From contig JBBRQD010000040.1 in NCBI GenBank assembly GCA_038227045.1, positions 1 through 44,622 on the forward strand: a stretch of 44,622 bases of DNA, read 5' to 3'. Below are positions 36,540-44,594 of the stretch, piece by piece. The notes below the pieces were generated by a model, which was not told the DNA's origin, searched no databases, and saw only the letters and a list, made by a program, of their open reading frames with translations. Source of the stretch: JANXLS01 sp038227045. Lineage in GTDB: Bacteria; Planctomycetota; SZUA-567; H5-PLA8. How positions within the stretch are numbered: position 1 is the first letter of the stretch; the number at the start of each line of letters is the position of its first letter. Made by a program: the position numbers and the translations under genes.

Positions 36540-37241
36540 ATGCGATACCTGGCGGTCGGAGACATTCATGGCTGCTTCGCTGCGCTGACGACGCTGGCGG
36601 AGTATGTGCCATTCAAGGCGGACGACATGCTCATTACGGTGGGCGATGTGGTCGATCGCGGGCCGCGTTCCGATGCGGTGGTAAGCTGGCTGATCAACTA
36701 CCGCCAGCGCGCGCGGCACGTGGCGTTGCGCGGAAATCACGAAGTGATGATGCTGAGCGCGCGGGCGAATAATGATTTGCTCGACTATTGGCTGGCCAGC
36801 GGCGGCGACGCGACGCTGAAATCATACTCGGAAGTGCACGACTACTGCCGGTTGACCGACATCCCCGATGCCCATTGGGACTTCATCGAAAGAGAAACGC
36901 GGCCGTGGCACGAGATCGACACGCATTTTTTCGTGCACGCCAACGCCTACGCCGACTGCGCTCTCGACGACCAACCCGACCACAAATTGTACTGGGAGCC
37001 ATTCGACGATCCGCCGCCGCATATCAACGGCAAGATCATGATTTGCGGGCACACGACGCAAGCGTCGGGGCGCCCGCGCAATATTGGACATGCGGTGTGC
37101 ATCGATACCGCGGCTTATGACAATGGGTGGCTGACTTGTCTGGATGTGAAGTCGGGGAAGTATTGGCAGGCTAATGAGCGCGGGGAGACGCGGTGGGATT
37201 GGTTGGAGGAGGCGGTTGAAAGTTTAACGGTTGAAGGTTGA
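36540..37241 (+). CDS. Serine/threonine-phosphatase-like metallophosphoesterase
   Basis: A 233-residue protein with the full two-metal phosphoesterase signature: G7-D8-I-H10-G, G35-D36-VV-D39-R-G, and G65-N66-H67-E68. Downstream histidines in HFFVHAN and ICGHTTQ complete the metal site. This is the compact bacterial PrpA/PrpE-like group, which acts on phosphoproteins or small phosphoesters; symmetrical Ap4A hydrolysis is another possibility. ATG 36540 (MRYLAVGDIHG) fits the family N-terminus. ATG 36522 is an alternative, and 36462 lies inside the palindromic element. The last dozen residues (ESLTVEG) come from a repetitive stretch and are probably not functional. Confidence 0.9.
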   Translation: MRYLAVGDIHGCFAALTTLAEYVPFKADDMLITVGDVVDRGPRSDAVVSWLINYRQRARHVALRGNHEVMMLSARANNDLLDYWLASGGDATLKSYSEVHDYCRLTDIPDAHWDFIERETRPWHEIDTHFFVHANAYADCALDDQPDHKLYWEPFDDPPPHINGKIMICGHTTQASGRPRNIGHAVCIDTAAYDNGWLTCLDVKSGKYWQANERGETRWDWLEEAVESLTVEG

Positions 37242-37316
37242 AGGTTTAATATTCTATCGACAACGAAATGTTAGCCTTCAACTTTCAAACCCTTTCACCT
37301 TCAGTTGATTTTTTTA
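37235..37316. terminator. Imperfect inverted repeat with T-tract between convergent genes
   Basis: Repeated GGTTGAAGG words before and after the metallophosphoesterase stop pair imperfectly with CCTTCAACTTTCAAACC at 37273-37289. A run of seven T follows at 37308-37314. It may terminate the plus-strand gene and overlaps the 3' end of the minus-strand M20 gene. Confidence 0.45.
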
Positions 37317-38507
37317 CTTCTTCCCCGTCGCCAGCCATTCATCCAATTTCTCGATCGTTCCCAAAATTAAATTCGCGCTTCGTGGCAGATCGATTAAGCG
37401 CACGTATTCTTCGGCGACGTGGGCTTGGCCTGTGTAGCCTGGGCCGATGTTGAGCACGTCCATTCCGGCTTGTTTGAAGAGCACCAGATCCGTGCGCGCG
37501 CGGTTCCAACTGTAACGCGCGCAGCCGAACAGATCTCTGCTTGCGGCCGTGGCGCTTTTTAGAAGCGGGCCTTGTGGATCGCTGGAACAGGCCGGGGCGT
37601 CGCAGCGCAGAGTCCAGGTTGCGGCGACGCCATCCAGATTCGTGGTGAGTTCGGCCAGCTCTTTTTCACAATCCGCCTTCGTCTCTCCGGGCGCGATGCG
37701 GCGCGAGATCGTCAGTTCGCAATGCTCTGGGATGATGTTTCCGGCTGCCCCGCCTTTGATCAGCGTCACCGTCGCCGAGGCGCGCGCGCGGACGTCGCCG
37801 AGGACCAGGATGCTCTTGAATGAGGCGTTTAGCTTTTCGACGCGCGCGCAAATTTTTGCCGCGGCGTGGATCGCGTTCAAGCCGTTCTCGGGACAGGCGG
37901 AATGCGCGGAGCGGCCCTGTAATTTTATCTTCGCGACCGCGTGGCCCTGACAGCCAACCGCGAGCGTCGGGCAGTTCTCGTCGCAACTGGCTTCGGTCGT
38001 CACCGCCCAGCGGCCGGGTTGAAGTTTTAGAATATCGTTCACGCCGTTGCGCTTGCCTTTCGCCGGCCCTTCTTCGCAAACCGTGAACGACACGGCGAGG
38101 CGTAAGCGCTTCAAGCGGTTCTCTTTTTTGGCGAAATGCGTCGCGAGATGCAGCATGACCGCGAGGCCGGATTTCATATCCGATGTGCCGAGCGCCGTGA
38201 TGCGCTGTTCGTCGCCGCTGCCTGAAATCACCGGCGTCCACGGGTCCGCGGCCCAGCCTTCGACCGGCACGACGGTGTCCGTGTGGCCGCTCAGATGCAG
38301 CGTGTCCATTGTGGGACCGGGATGCTGCGGTTCGATGATCGCCAGAAGATTGTCTTGCGCGTCGCGCGTGCAACTCAGGCCGATCGCCGCGAAATACGAC
38401 TGAATGTGATCGGCCATCGGCGCTTCGTCGCCGGAGAGCGATTTGATGGAAACCAGTTCGATGACTGTCTTGCCGATTGCGGCGGCGCTTTCGGGTGTGA
38501 ATCTCAT
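37314..38507 (-). CDS. M20 family deacylase (succinyl-diaminopimelate desuccinylase/ArgE-like)
   Basis: A 397-residue zinc amidohydrolase that removes an acyl group from an N-acyl amino acid. The di-zinc site is visible: H75 and D77 (SGHTDTV), D110 (GTSDMKSG), catalytic E145 with E146 (CEEG), E172 (TEAS) and H363 (GQAHVAEEY). A dimerisation domain sits between about 183 and 290 (GRSAHSACPENGLNA). The pattern and length fit succinyl-diaminopimelate desuccinylase (lysine and cell-wall synthesis) or acetylornithine deacetylase; neither can be chosen from sequence, and no lysine or arginine genes are nearby. It is convergent with the metallophosphoesterase gene. Confidence 0.88.
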   Translation of the reverse strand: MRFTPESAAAIGKTVIELVSIKSLSGDEAPMADHIQSYFAAIGLSCTRDAQDNLLAIIEPQHPGPTMDTLHLSGHTDTVVPVEGWAADPWTPVISGSGDEQRITALGTSDMKSGLAVMLHLATHFAKKENRLKRLRLAVSFTVCEEGPAKGKRNGVNDILKLQPGRWAVTTEASCDENCPTLAVGCQGHAVAKIKLQGRSAHSACPENGLNAIHAAAKICARVEKLNASFKSILVLGDVRARASATVTLIKGGAAGNIIPEHCELTISRRIAPGETKADCEKELAELTTNLDGVAATWTLRCDAPACSSDPQGPLLKSATAASRDLFGCARYSWNRARTDLVLFKQAGMDVLNIGPGYTGQAHVAEEYVRLIDLPRSANLILGTIEKLDEWLATGKK

Positions 38508-38710
38508 GGCTACCAGAATGCGGGTTGCGGCGGATTATTCAATGGCACAATCTGAGAATGTGACGATGAAGTAAATTCGATGGCTTAATCATCCGCGTTA
38601 AATTGAGACCGTGAATATAGAGGGAAACGGTGTTTATTTTTGCACGAAAAACGATTATGTTGGCTAAGGATTTACTATCGACGCTCTTTATCCGAGGAGT
38701 ATTTTGATTC

Positions 38711-39724
38711 GTGTCCGCACAAGCTCAACTCTCCCGTACCGGTTCATCCGGGTCGCTCGAACCCGCCCGGAGCAGTAAAGGCCCGATGGGTTTTGCCGCT
38801 CAGAAACTTGCCGCGCTGGTCAAGAACATTGAATCGACGATCATGGGCAAGCGGGACTCGATCAAGTATGTCCTCGTCGGCCTTTTGGCGCGCGGACATG
38901 TGTTGATCGAAGACGTTCCCGGCGTCGGCAAAACGATGCTTGCGCGCGCGCTGGCCAAATCGATCGACTGCGCCTTCAAGCGGATTCAATTCACGCCCGA
39001 TCTGCTGCCGTCCGACGTGGTGGGCGTGTCGATCTTCGACCAGAAACAGAATGAATTCAAATTCCACCCCGGCCCGCTCTTCGCGAACATCATTCTGGCC
39101 GACGAAATCAACCGCACCACGCCGCGCACGCAGTCGGCGCTGTTGGAAGCAATGAACGATTTTCAGATTACGGTGGACGGTTTCACGCACCCGCTGCCCA
39201 ATCCATTCATGGTTCTGGCCACGCAAAATCCGATTGAATATTCCGGCACCTACACGCTGCCCGAAGCGCAGCTCGACCGCTTTTTGCTGCGCGTTTCCAT
39301 CGGTTACCCGGATCGCGAGAGCGAGCGCCTGATGGTGAAATCGCAGCGCCTTGCGCATCCGATCGACACGCTCGCGCCCGTAGTCACCGGCCAGGAAATC
39401 GCCCAGCTTCAGGAGCTCGTCAAACACGTGGCGCTGGACGATGCGCTCGTCGATTACGTTCTGGAAATCGCCTCGCGCACGCGCGCGCACAAAAATCTGA
39501 CGCTCGGGGTTTCGCCTCGCGGCTGCCTGATGCTCTGCCGCGCCGCGCAGGCGCTGGCGCTGCTCGAAGATCGAAAATATTGCCTGCCCGATGACATCAA
39601 GCGCCTCGCGTCGTCGGTGCTCGCGCACCGCATCATCGAAAAGGGCCGAGACGCCGGGGCCAGCCGCAAGGACAGCGATGCGATTTTGATGGAAATTTTG
39701 GATGAGGTTCCGGTGCCGATTTAA
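38711..39724 (+). CDS. MoxR-family AAA+ ATPase
   Basis: A 337-residue cytoplasmic AAA+ ATPase thought to act as a chaperone that activates partner complexes. Walker A is EDVPGVGKT (67-75), Walker B ILADE (128-132), and sensor 1 the Asn in ATQNP (173); the C-terminal lid includes VSPRGCLMLCRAAQA. The first 25 residues (Ser/Gly/Pro-rich) precede the usual start of the fold. GTG at 38711 has GGAG eleven bases upstream; ATG at 38786 (MGFAAQKLAAL) is a credible alternative. MoxR genes are usually followed by a DUF58 and von Willebrand factor A gene; here the next gene is on the opposite strand, so this copy is an orphan. Confidence 0.92.
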   Translation: MSAQAQLSRTGSSGSLEPARSSKGPMGFAAQKLAALVKNIESTIMGKRDSIKYVLVGLLARGHVLIEDVPGVGKTMLARALAKSIDCAFKRIQFTPDLLPSDVVGVSIFDQKQNEFKFHPGPLFANIILADEINRTTPRTQSALLEAMNDFQITVDGFTHPLPNPFMVLATQNPIEYSGTYTLPEAQLDRFLLRVSIGYPDRESERLMVKSQRLAHPIDTLAPVVTGQEIAQLQELVKHVALDDALVDYVLEIASRTRAHKNLTLGVSPRGCLMLCRAAQALALLEDRKYCLPDDIKRLASSVLAHRIIEKGRDAGASRKDSDAILMEILDEVPVPI

Positions 39725-39728
39725 CACC

Positions 39729-39802
39729 GGTTTCAGATTTCAGGTTCCAAGTTTCAGGTTTCACCGGGGCAACGTGAAACTTGGAACTTGGAACCTGAAA
39801 CC
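39729..39802. terminator. Long stem-loop between convergent genes
   Basis: CAGGTTCCAAG (39741-39751) pairs with CTTGGAACCTG (39787-39797), and an inner GTTTCAC/GTGAAAC and outer GGTTTCA/TGAAACC extend the stem. T-rich sequence follows on the plus strand. It lies between the ends of moxR (plus) and the ABC ATPase (minus) and probably works as a bidirectional terminator. It is built from a repeated GGTTTCAGG word, so it may also be a dispersed repeat. Confidence 0.6.
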
Positions 39803-39806
39803 GCTT

Positions 39807-40670
<864 letters not shown>

Positions 40671-40717
40671 GGACTGTTCTTGTTTCCTGAATGTTCGGTT
40701 AATTCCAAGCCTACTTA

Positions 40718-40760
40718 ATCGCAGATGAACGCGGATAAACACAGATTACCGCAGATAAAG
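40718..40760. repeat. Short dispersed repeat of the 'CGCAGATGAACGCGGATAAA' type
   Basis: The unit CGCAGAT occurs twice within 40 bases, around AACGCGGATAAACACAGAT. This word is, as I recall, scattered in very many environmental bacterial genomes. It lies upstream of the ABC ATPase gene and creates a spurious N-terminal extension there. Confidence 0.5.
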
Positions 40761-40882
40761 AGGGGGTGATAATTTAAAATGGGCGCATCATCCAACACCC
40801 TTCCACCGATCCGGTACGCGTTCTCCGCGAGAACGAATCATGCCGCGCACATAAATAATACGTGCGAGGACTGATTTCGTTC

Positions 40883-40910
40883 TTGAAATTTGCAGAACAA
40901 ATACTATAAA
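40883..40910 (+). promoter_or_regulatory. Predicted sigma70 promoter of the small basic protein gene
   Basis: TTGAAA (40883-40888) and TATAAA (40905-40910) are separated by 16 bases, a strong match to the consensus. Transcription would begin around 40917, exactly where a hairpin begins. Confidence 0.7.
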
Positions 40911-40916
40911 CGCTGG

Positions 40917-40951
40917 CCCGCGCCGATCAAATCGTGCGGGTTTTATTTTTT
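40917..40951 (+). promoter_or_regulatory. 5' leader hairpin with U-tract, possible attenuator
   Basis: CCCGCGC at 40917-40923 pairs with GTGCGGG at 40934-40940 (one G-T pair), followed at once by TTTTATTTTTT. It has the form of an intrinsic terminator but lies between the promoter and the ribosome-binding site (AAGGAG, 40967-40972) of the small basic protein gene. It may attenuate transcription or protect the 5' end of a very abundant mRNA. Confidence 0.55.
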
Positions 40952-40980
40952 CAGGCGTTAGTCTCTAAGGAGTGCAGACA

Positions 40981-41283
40981 GTGTCGGTACACAAAAGCTT
41001 GCGCACGGGCGGATCGCTGGCGAAACATCGCAACGTGTTGACGCGTGCGGAACGAATCAAATTTCTCGAAGACGGCGGCAATTGGCGCGATGGCCAGAAT
41101 AGCGTTTACGGCCTCCGCAAGGTGAAGAGCATCAAGGTCGCGGCCAAGAAGAAGGCGGCGAAGAAGGAAGCTGCTGACGGCGCGGCAGTTCCGGCCGCCG
41201 GCGCGAAAGCGGCTGCTCCGGCTGCGGGCGCGAAGGCTGCGGCTCCGGCCGCCGCTGCGGCGAAACCTGCGGCGAAGAAGTAG
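40981..41283 (+). CDS. PVC-superphylum small basic protein
   Basis: A 100-residue, strongly basic protein. Residues 1-50 (SVHKSLRTGGSLAKHRNVLT, then RAERIKFLEDGG and SVYGLRKVKSIK) match the small basic protein family TIGR04137, known as a signature of Planctomycetes, Verrucomicrobia, Chlamydiae and relatives and proposed to bind nucleic acid or act with ribosomes. The C-terminal half is a Lys/Ala/Pro low-complexity tail with two near-identical PAAGAKAAA units, not part of the core family. GTG at 40981 is the start because AAGGAG lies eight bases upstream; a GTG at 40972 overlaps the ribosome-binding site. It is a single-gene transcript with its own promoter, leader hairpin and terminator. Confidence 0.92.
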   Translation: MSVHKSLRTGGSLAKHRNVLTRAERIKFLEDGGNWRDGQNSVYGLRKVKSIKVAAKKKAAKKEAADGAAVPAAGAKAAAPAAGAKAAAPAAAAAKPAAKK

Positions 41284-41314
41284 CGGTTCGTTTTGCACTG
41301 TTGTTTTTCGTTAG

Positions 41315-41346
41315 ACGGGAGCCCCAATTTTGGGCTCCCGTTTTTT
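41315..41346 (+). terminator. Intrinsic terminator of the small basic protein gene
   Basis: ACGGGAGCCC (41315-41324) pairs perfectly with GGGCTCCCGT (41332-41341) across a seven-base loop, and five further T residues follow. It ends about 60 bases after the stop codon. Confidence 0.92.
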
Positions 41347-41361
41347 CACGCCCGTTTGCTG

Positions 41362-41459
41362 GCACCCCTCCAGGGTGCGGGATAATTATTGAATCGCATC
41401 CGGTGGTGTCGGCCGGGTACGGCCTCAACCACCGGCTAATTTCTGAAATCCCTCCGGGA
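41362..41459. repeat. Composite palindromic repeat
   Basis: Two hairpins: GCACCC/GGGTGC (41362-41378), and a longer one at 41400-41435 in which CCGGTGGT and GGCC pair with GGCC and ACCACCGG around GGGTAC. A CCCTCCGGGAT end follows. To my recollection, similar sequences are common between genes in Verrucomicrobia and Planctomycetes. It separates the terminator from the end of the minus-strand gene at 41463. Confidence 0.65.
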
Positions 41460-41462
41460 TAA

Positions 41463-42053
41463 TCACGCGAATGCCTTGCTGAAATTATAGTCGAACAACA
41501 GAGCCCATTCGCGGCGTTGTATTTCCAAGAGCAACTCTTTCACAGGCGGTTCTGCCTCGCTACAGCAGAAGTCGGTGAACCACGCCGCATCCCACGTCGT
41601 TTTCATAGCCGTCAGTTTGTCAAACACATGTCCGTGCTTCCCACCCGCCTCACGCGCAGCAATTACCGTCGCATCATCGCGCAATTCCGAAAATATGGGG
41701 TGTTCGCCGACGCGGGCCATCCAGTATTTTGCGTTGAACGCGTCCGGTTCGCGGCGGTGCAGAATGCCGTGCCAGTAACTTCCCGACGGCGTGGCGATCG
41801 CTTGCGAAATGTCGTGGCTTTCTTTCATGAAATCGAAGAGCAGCCAGAGTGCGGCTTGCAGCGCCTGGGCGTCGTGCGGCATGCGCACGCGGCGGTTCTT
41901 TGAGATGGTTTGATCGGTCATTGCGCGCAACGCGGGTTCGGCGCCGGCGTCTGGGGTGGCGAAGATGAGCGTTTGGGGACGCTTGGCCTCGGCGGCGCGC
42001 GCGATTAATTCTTTCGCTGCTGGGCCGTAGTTGTCGGTTGTGATTTCTCTCAT
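41463..42053 (-). CDS. Conserved protein of unknown function (PVC-type)
   Basis: A 196-residue protein with no signal peptide or membrane helix. The centre is rich in aromatic and charged residues: WLLFDFMKESHDISQAI, GSYWHGILHRREPDAFNAKY and RVGEHPIF. I recall this SxWHGILHRREP...KYWxxRVG pattern from hypothetical proteins of PVC bacteria, but no function is known to me. The invariant-looking His, Arg and Glu residues could form an active site; this is speculation. ATG at 42053 lacks a clear ribosome-binding site. It follows the 443-residue gene by 84 bases, across a palindrome. Confidence 0.8.
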   Translation of the reverse strand: MREITTDNYGPAAKELIARAAEAKRPQTLIFATPDAGAEPALRAMTDQTISKNRRVRMPHDAQALQAALWLLFDFMKESHDISQAIATPSGSYWHGILHRREPDAFNAKYWMARVGEHPIFSELRDDATVIAAREAGGKHGHVFDKLTAMKTTWDAAWFTDFCCSEAEPPVKELLLEIQRREWALLFDYNFSKAFA

Positions 42054-42078
42054 AGTTTACCCGTTGAATTATTCAGTT

Positions 42079-42133
42079 CGTAGTTCCGCCTTCAGGCGGT
42101 CCGGAAAAAAGGCCGCCTGAAGGCGGAACTACG
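42079..42133. repeat. Palindrome with perfect 21-base arms
   Basis: CGTAGTTCCGCCTTCAGGCGG (arm 42079-42099) recurs inverted at 42113-42133 around a 13-base spacer. Each arm holds an inner CCGCC/GGCGG palindrome. No T-tract follows. It lies between two minus-strand genes. Confidence 0.85.
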
Positions 42134-42137
42134 TACT

Positions 42138-43469
42138 TTAAGTCTTTTTGTAGTTCAGAACTTCGTTCAGCGCGGCTTGCGCTTTCTTTTTCATCGACGA
42201 TTCGAATGAGATTTGTTTTAGGGCTATGTGGCGTTTTATTTCCGGATCTTTTAGTTCCTGGCGCAATGCGGCGGGCATGCGCCGCGAGAGGGCTTCGAGG
42301 TTTCCGCCGATCTTGCGCATCATTCCCGAAACCGCGCGAAAATAGCCCGCTTGTCCGGCGATTTTTTTGCAGCCGGCGAGCAATGCGGCGAGTATGTCCG
42401 CGCGATCTTCGAGCGTCAAGCTCCGATGCGAACCGACTGTTTCGCCCCATTGATCGAAGAACGGTCCCAGCGGCAATAGAAAATCGGGGGTCATGCGCAG
42501 CGCTCGGCATTCGCGCAGCGGGTAGTGGCGGTGGCCTTCGGACGACATGATGTTTTTGTACAGGTGCGCGGCGATGTGAAATGTGCCGCCGTAGGGCGCG
42601 GCGTTTTCATGCGCGAGCCGATGGAAGCGCGCGCGATACGGCGCATGGCGTTCGTGCTGGCTCCAGAAACTGATGCCCTGATCCATGTCGCCGCAGTTGT
42701 GAGTGAGGCTGCTGGTCAGGCGCAGCAGATCGAGTTCGTGGTCTTTCATTTCCATGACGTGGCGGTATTCGTGAGCTTCGCGGGTGAATTCGGCGTCGAT
42801 GGCGTCGGCTGCTTTTTCAGCGTATTCGGTGTCGCCTGTTTTTAGAAAACAACCCAGCGCGCCGCCGAGGACGCCGAGCATTTCGCCATTGTGCCCGCTG
42901 ACCGGCCCGACACCGGAGAGTTTTGTTACGCGCGAGGAAATTCGAGAGACATCCCACTTCATCGCGTGCAGCGTCACGTCGAGCATCTGGCGCCGCGAAT
43001 CGGCTTCTTCGCGCGCCTGCCAGAGCACGCCGCGAATTTTGCTGTCGACATCCGTCGGAATGAACGTCGCGACGGTGCTGTGGTGGCAGGCGAGGCAGAG
43101 CGTAAAATAATCGAGGCGCTCGTCGGGCGTCGGATTGCCGCTCGCGCGCAGTGTGTGGGCGTTGAGCAGGATGTCGAGCCAGCCGAAGGGATGCCCGGCC
43201 ATGTCGAACAAACGCTCCGGTCGCACTGCGGCTTCGTCGTCGGCGCGCCGCGATTGGCGGTTGGAACCGGAGCCGAAACTGGATGGGGGGCCGAAGGCTT
43301 TGGGCGCATCCACTGAACGCGCGGCGGAATCGGCCGGGCCGCCGGGGGCGGGTTTCCATTTTGCGAGGCTTAGGAAGGGTTCGTTGAAATAATAGGGGGC
43401 GGTGTTGCGCACGAGGCTGAGGAGATTGCCGGGGCCGATTGTGCCGTTGAATTGGGTGAGGTCGTCCAT
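42138..43469 (-). CDS. Conserved His-rich protein of unknown function
   Basis: A 443-residue soluble protein without a signal peptide. The mid part is helical and rich in His, Cys, Asp and Glu (CLACHHSTVATF, GPVSGHNGEMLG, LTHNCGDMDQGISFW, HRHYPLRECR), as in some metal- or nucleotide-dependent helical enzymes, but no family can be named. A flexible stretch at about 40-80 (Pro/Ser/Arg-rich) interrupts the N-terminal region. The start ATG has no obvious ribosome-binding site. It is followed on the same strand by the 196-residue unknown protein, separated by a palindrome. Confidence 0.78.
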   Translation of the reverse strand: MDDLTQFNGTIGPGNLLSLVRNTAPYYFNEPFLSLAKWKPAPGGPADSAARSVDAPKAFGPPSSFGSGSNRQSRRADDEAAVRPERLFDMAGHPFGWLDILLNAHTLRASGNPTPDERLDYFTLCLACHHSTVATFIPTDVDSKIRGVLWQAREEADSRRQMLDVTLHAMKWDVSRISSRVTKLSGVGPVSGHNGEMLGVLGGALGCFLKTGDTEYAEKAADAIDAEFTREAHEYRHVMEMKDHELDLLRLTSSLTHNCGDMDQGISFWSQHERHAPYRARFHRLAHENAAPYGGTFHIAAHLYKNIMSSEGHRHYPLRECRALRMTPDFLLPLGPFFDQWGETVGSHRSLTLEDRADILAALLAGCKKIAGQAGYFRAVSGMMRKIGGNLEALSRRMPAALRQELKDPEIKRHIALKQISFESSMKKKAQAALNEVLNYKKT

Positions 43470-43666
43470 GGAGACAGTTTAGCGGAATTGTGTTTCGGCA
43501 TCCAGCTTGAGCCGTATTTTGGGTGGCGCGGGTAGACAGGTAATCCTGTTTACCGGTGAGGATCGGGAGTGGATTTTGGAATTTCGAAACAGATCTGGTC
43601 GGAAGATTGGTGGTGTATTGTGCCGACGACGATTTTGATTGGAATTTAGCGCGTGTTTCCGATTCG

Positions 43667-43745
43667 CACTGGTAGCGAACGGCTGCTACCAGTGGCACCC
43701 GACATAGGGGGCAAGCTGGATTCGGGGGTTGGTTGTCGGTGCCAC
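43667..43745. repeat. Two linked hairpins in a gene-free stretch
   Basis: CACTGGTAGC (43667-43676) pairs perfectly with GCTACCAGTG (43685-43694). Partly overlapping it, GTGGCACCCGACA (43692-43704) pairs with TGTCGGTGCCAC (43734-43745) with one unpaired C. The gap 43470-43768 holds no gene that I can support; its left 190 bases show nothing clear. Confidence 0.65.
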
Positions 43746-43752
43746 CCAGCGC

Positions 43753-44147
43753 ATGTTAGGCGGCTTGATCATGTCCAACTCTTACCTGAATACCATGAAG
43801 GCCGCTCTGTCTCCGAGCCGAAAAATTGCCAATCATCGAGCGTGTCAATAAAGTGCTGACGCTCATATTTTCCATAACCTGGAGATAGCACAGAAATGTA
43901 GTAATCCTCGTTCAGACGACTGCCGACGAGATCGACGAGCGAGGACGGCTGGTCTAATACTGAAATAATCGTGCCGATGCGGCGACCAAAATGATGCACG
44001 AAGCCGATATACTCGGTGCGCTTGCTACCTCGTATCATAGCCGTGAATGGTGACGTGAACTGAATGCCGAGGTCATTCGCGGCATGTCGCCACGCTTCAA
44101 TTACTTTGGACTCAATCTCTGTCATGATGCCCGATTCCGCCTAACAT
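43753..44147 (-). mobile_element. Possible integron-type gene cassette (flanked by attC core-like sites)
   Basis: On the minus strand ATGTTAGGCGG (44147-44137) precedes a single gene and CCGCCTAACAT (43763-43753) follows it. GTTAGGC fits the GTTRRRY core at a cassette's left junction, and GCCTAAC fits the RYYYAAC box that opens the attC after the gene. After the second box a stem with one extra base lies at 43745-43692, as in attC folds, but no closing GTTRRRY was found. This may be a degenerate or truncated cassette, or the matching ends may be chance. Confidence 0.35.
43769..44125 (-). CDS. Small protein of unknown function, cassette-like
   Basis: A 118-residue soluble protein of mixed alpha/beta character (IESKVIEAWRHAANDLGI, IGFVHHFGRRIGTII, HFIDTLDDWQFFG). 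The base composition is more balanced than in the GC-rich neighbours. No family is recognised; size and composition resemble immunity-type or integron-cassette proteins. ATG 44125 has no strong ribosome-binding site within ten bases. It is a single gene flanked by inverted GTTAGGC boxes and far from its neighbours. Confidence 0.6.
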   Translation of the reverse strand: MTEIESKVIEAWRHAANDLGIQFTSPFTAMIRGSKRTEYIGFVHHFGRRIGTIISVLDQPSSLVDLVGSRLNEDYYISVLSPGYGKYERQHFIDTLDDWQFFGSETERPSWYSGKSWT

Positions 44148-44269
44148 CTCATTCGCCCGCAATCGTGCGGTCTGGCAATGAGAAGAGAGTACGGTATGTT
44201 TTTACGAGATTCAAGGTAAAGCGGTGCGAATTCTGGCTAGACTTGAAGCTGTTAGAGTGCGATTGTTTT

Positions 44270-44425
44270 TAGCTACGGAGTGGTGACAAAATAATAGCCG
44301 TGGTTGTAGCGCGCTTGTGCGCAAGGCCACGGATTGTTTCGAGTATGTTTGACCAGCCGCGTCAGCGGTGACACCGATGCGCGCGGACGAATTGGTGTCG
44401 CGGTGGTGTCGCCGCTGACGCGGCT
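44270..44425 (+). repeat. Dispersed element, family 2 copy B, with inverted end
   Basis: 44270-44375 aligns with the reverse complement of 30269-30378. It is followed by an inverted copy of its own right end: 44355-44375 and 44405-44425 are inverted with one difference over 21 bases (AGCCGCGTCAGCGG...). The 144 bases between the small gene and this element hold nothing I can support. Confidence 0.8.
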
Positions 44426-44481
44426 GAATACTATCACAAGTTGGGATGCGCCTCTTTTCTGAAAATTATTTTTTATTCGGC

Positions 44482-44510
44482 TTGACAGTAGGACAATTAT
44501 CGGGTAATTT
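44482..44510 (+). promoter_or_regulatory. Strong sigma70-type promoter near the right edge
   Basis: A perfect TTGACA (44482-44487) stands 17 bases before TAATTT (44505-44510). Transcription would start near 44517 and run off the window to the right. Confidence 0.65.
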
Positions 44511-44565
44511 AACACTACTGGGTGGTCGGCACTGGCGCTGCTTGCGCTTGTCCTTGGAATCCGAT

Positions 44566-44594
44566 CAAAATGCCCTTATTTAGGGGGCTTTTTG
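44566..44594 (+). terminator. Terminator-like hairpin in a leader, or end of a small RNA
   Basis: CAAAATGCCC (44566-44575) pairs with GGGCTTTTTG (44585-44594) with one mismatch. The right arm includes five T, and another T-run (TTTTT) follows within ten bases. It lies only about 50-75 bases after the predicted start at 44517, so the transcript would be either a short RNA or an attenuated leader of a gene to the right of the window. Confidence 0.5.

Noticed and set aside
41130..41283. Antisense frames through the small basic protein tail as separate proteins
   Set aside because: They are Ala/Pro or Arg/Pro low-complexity shadows of the tail's repeated codons.
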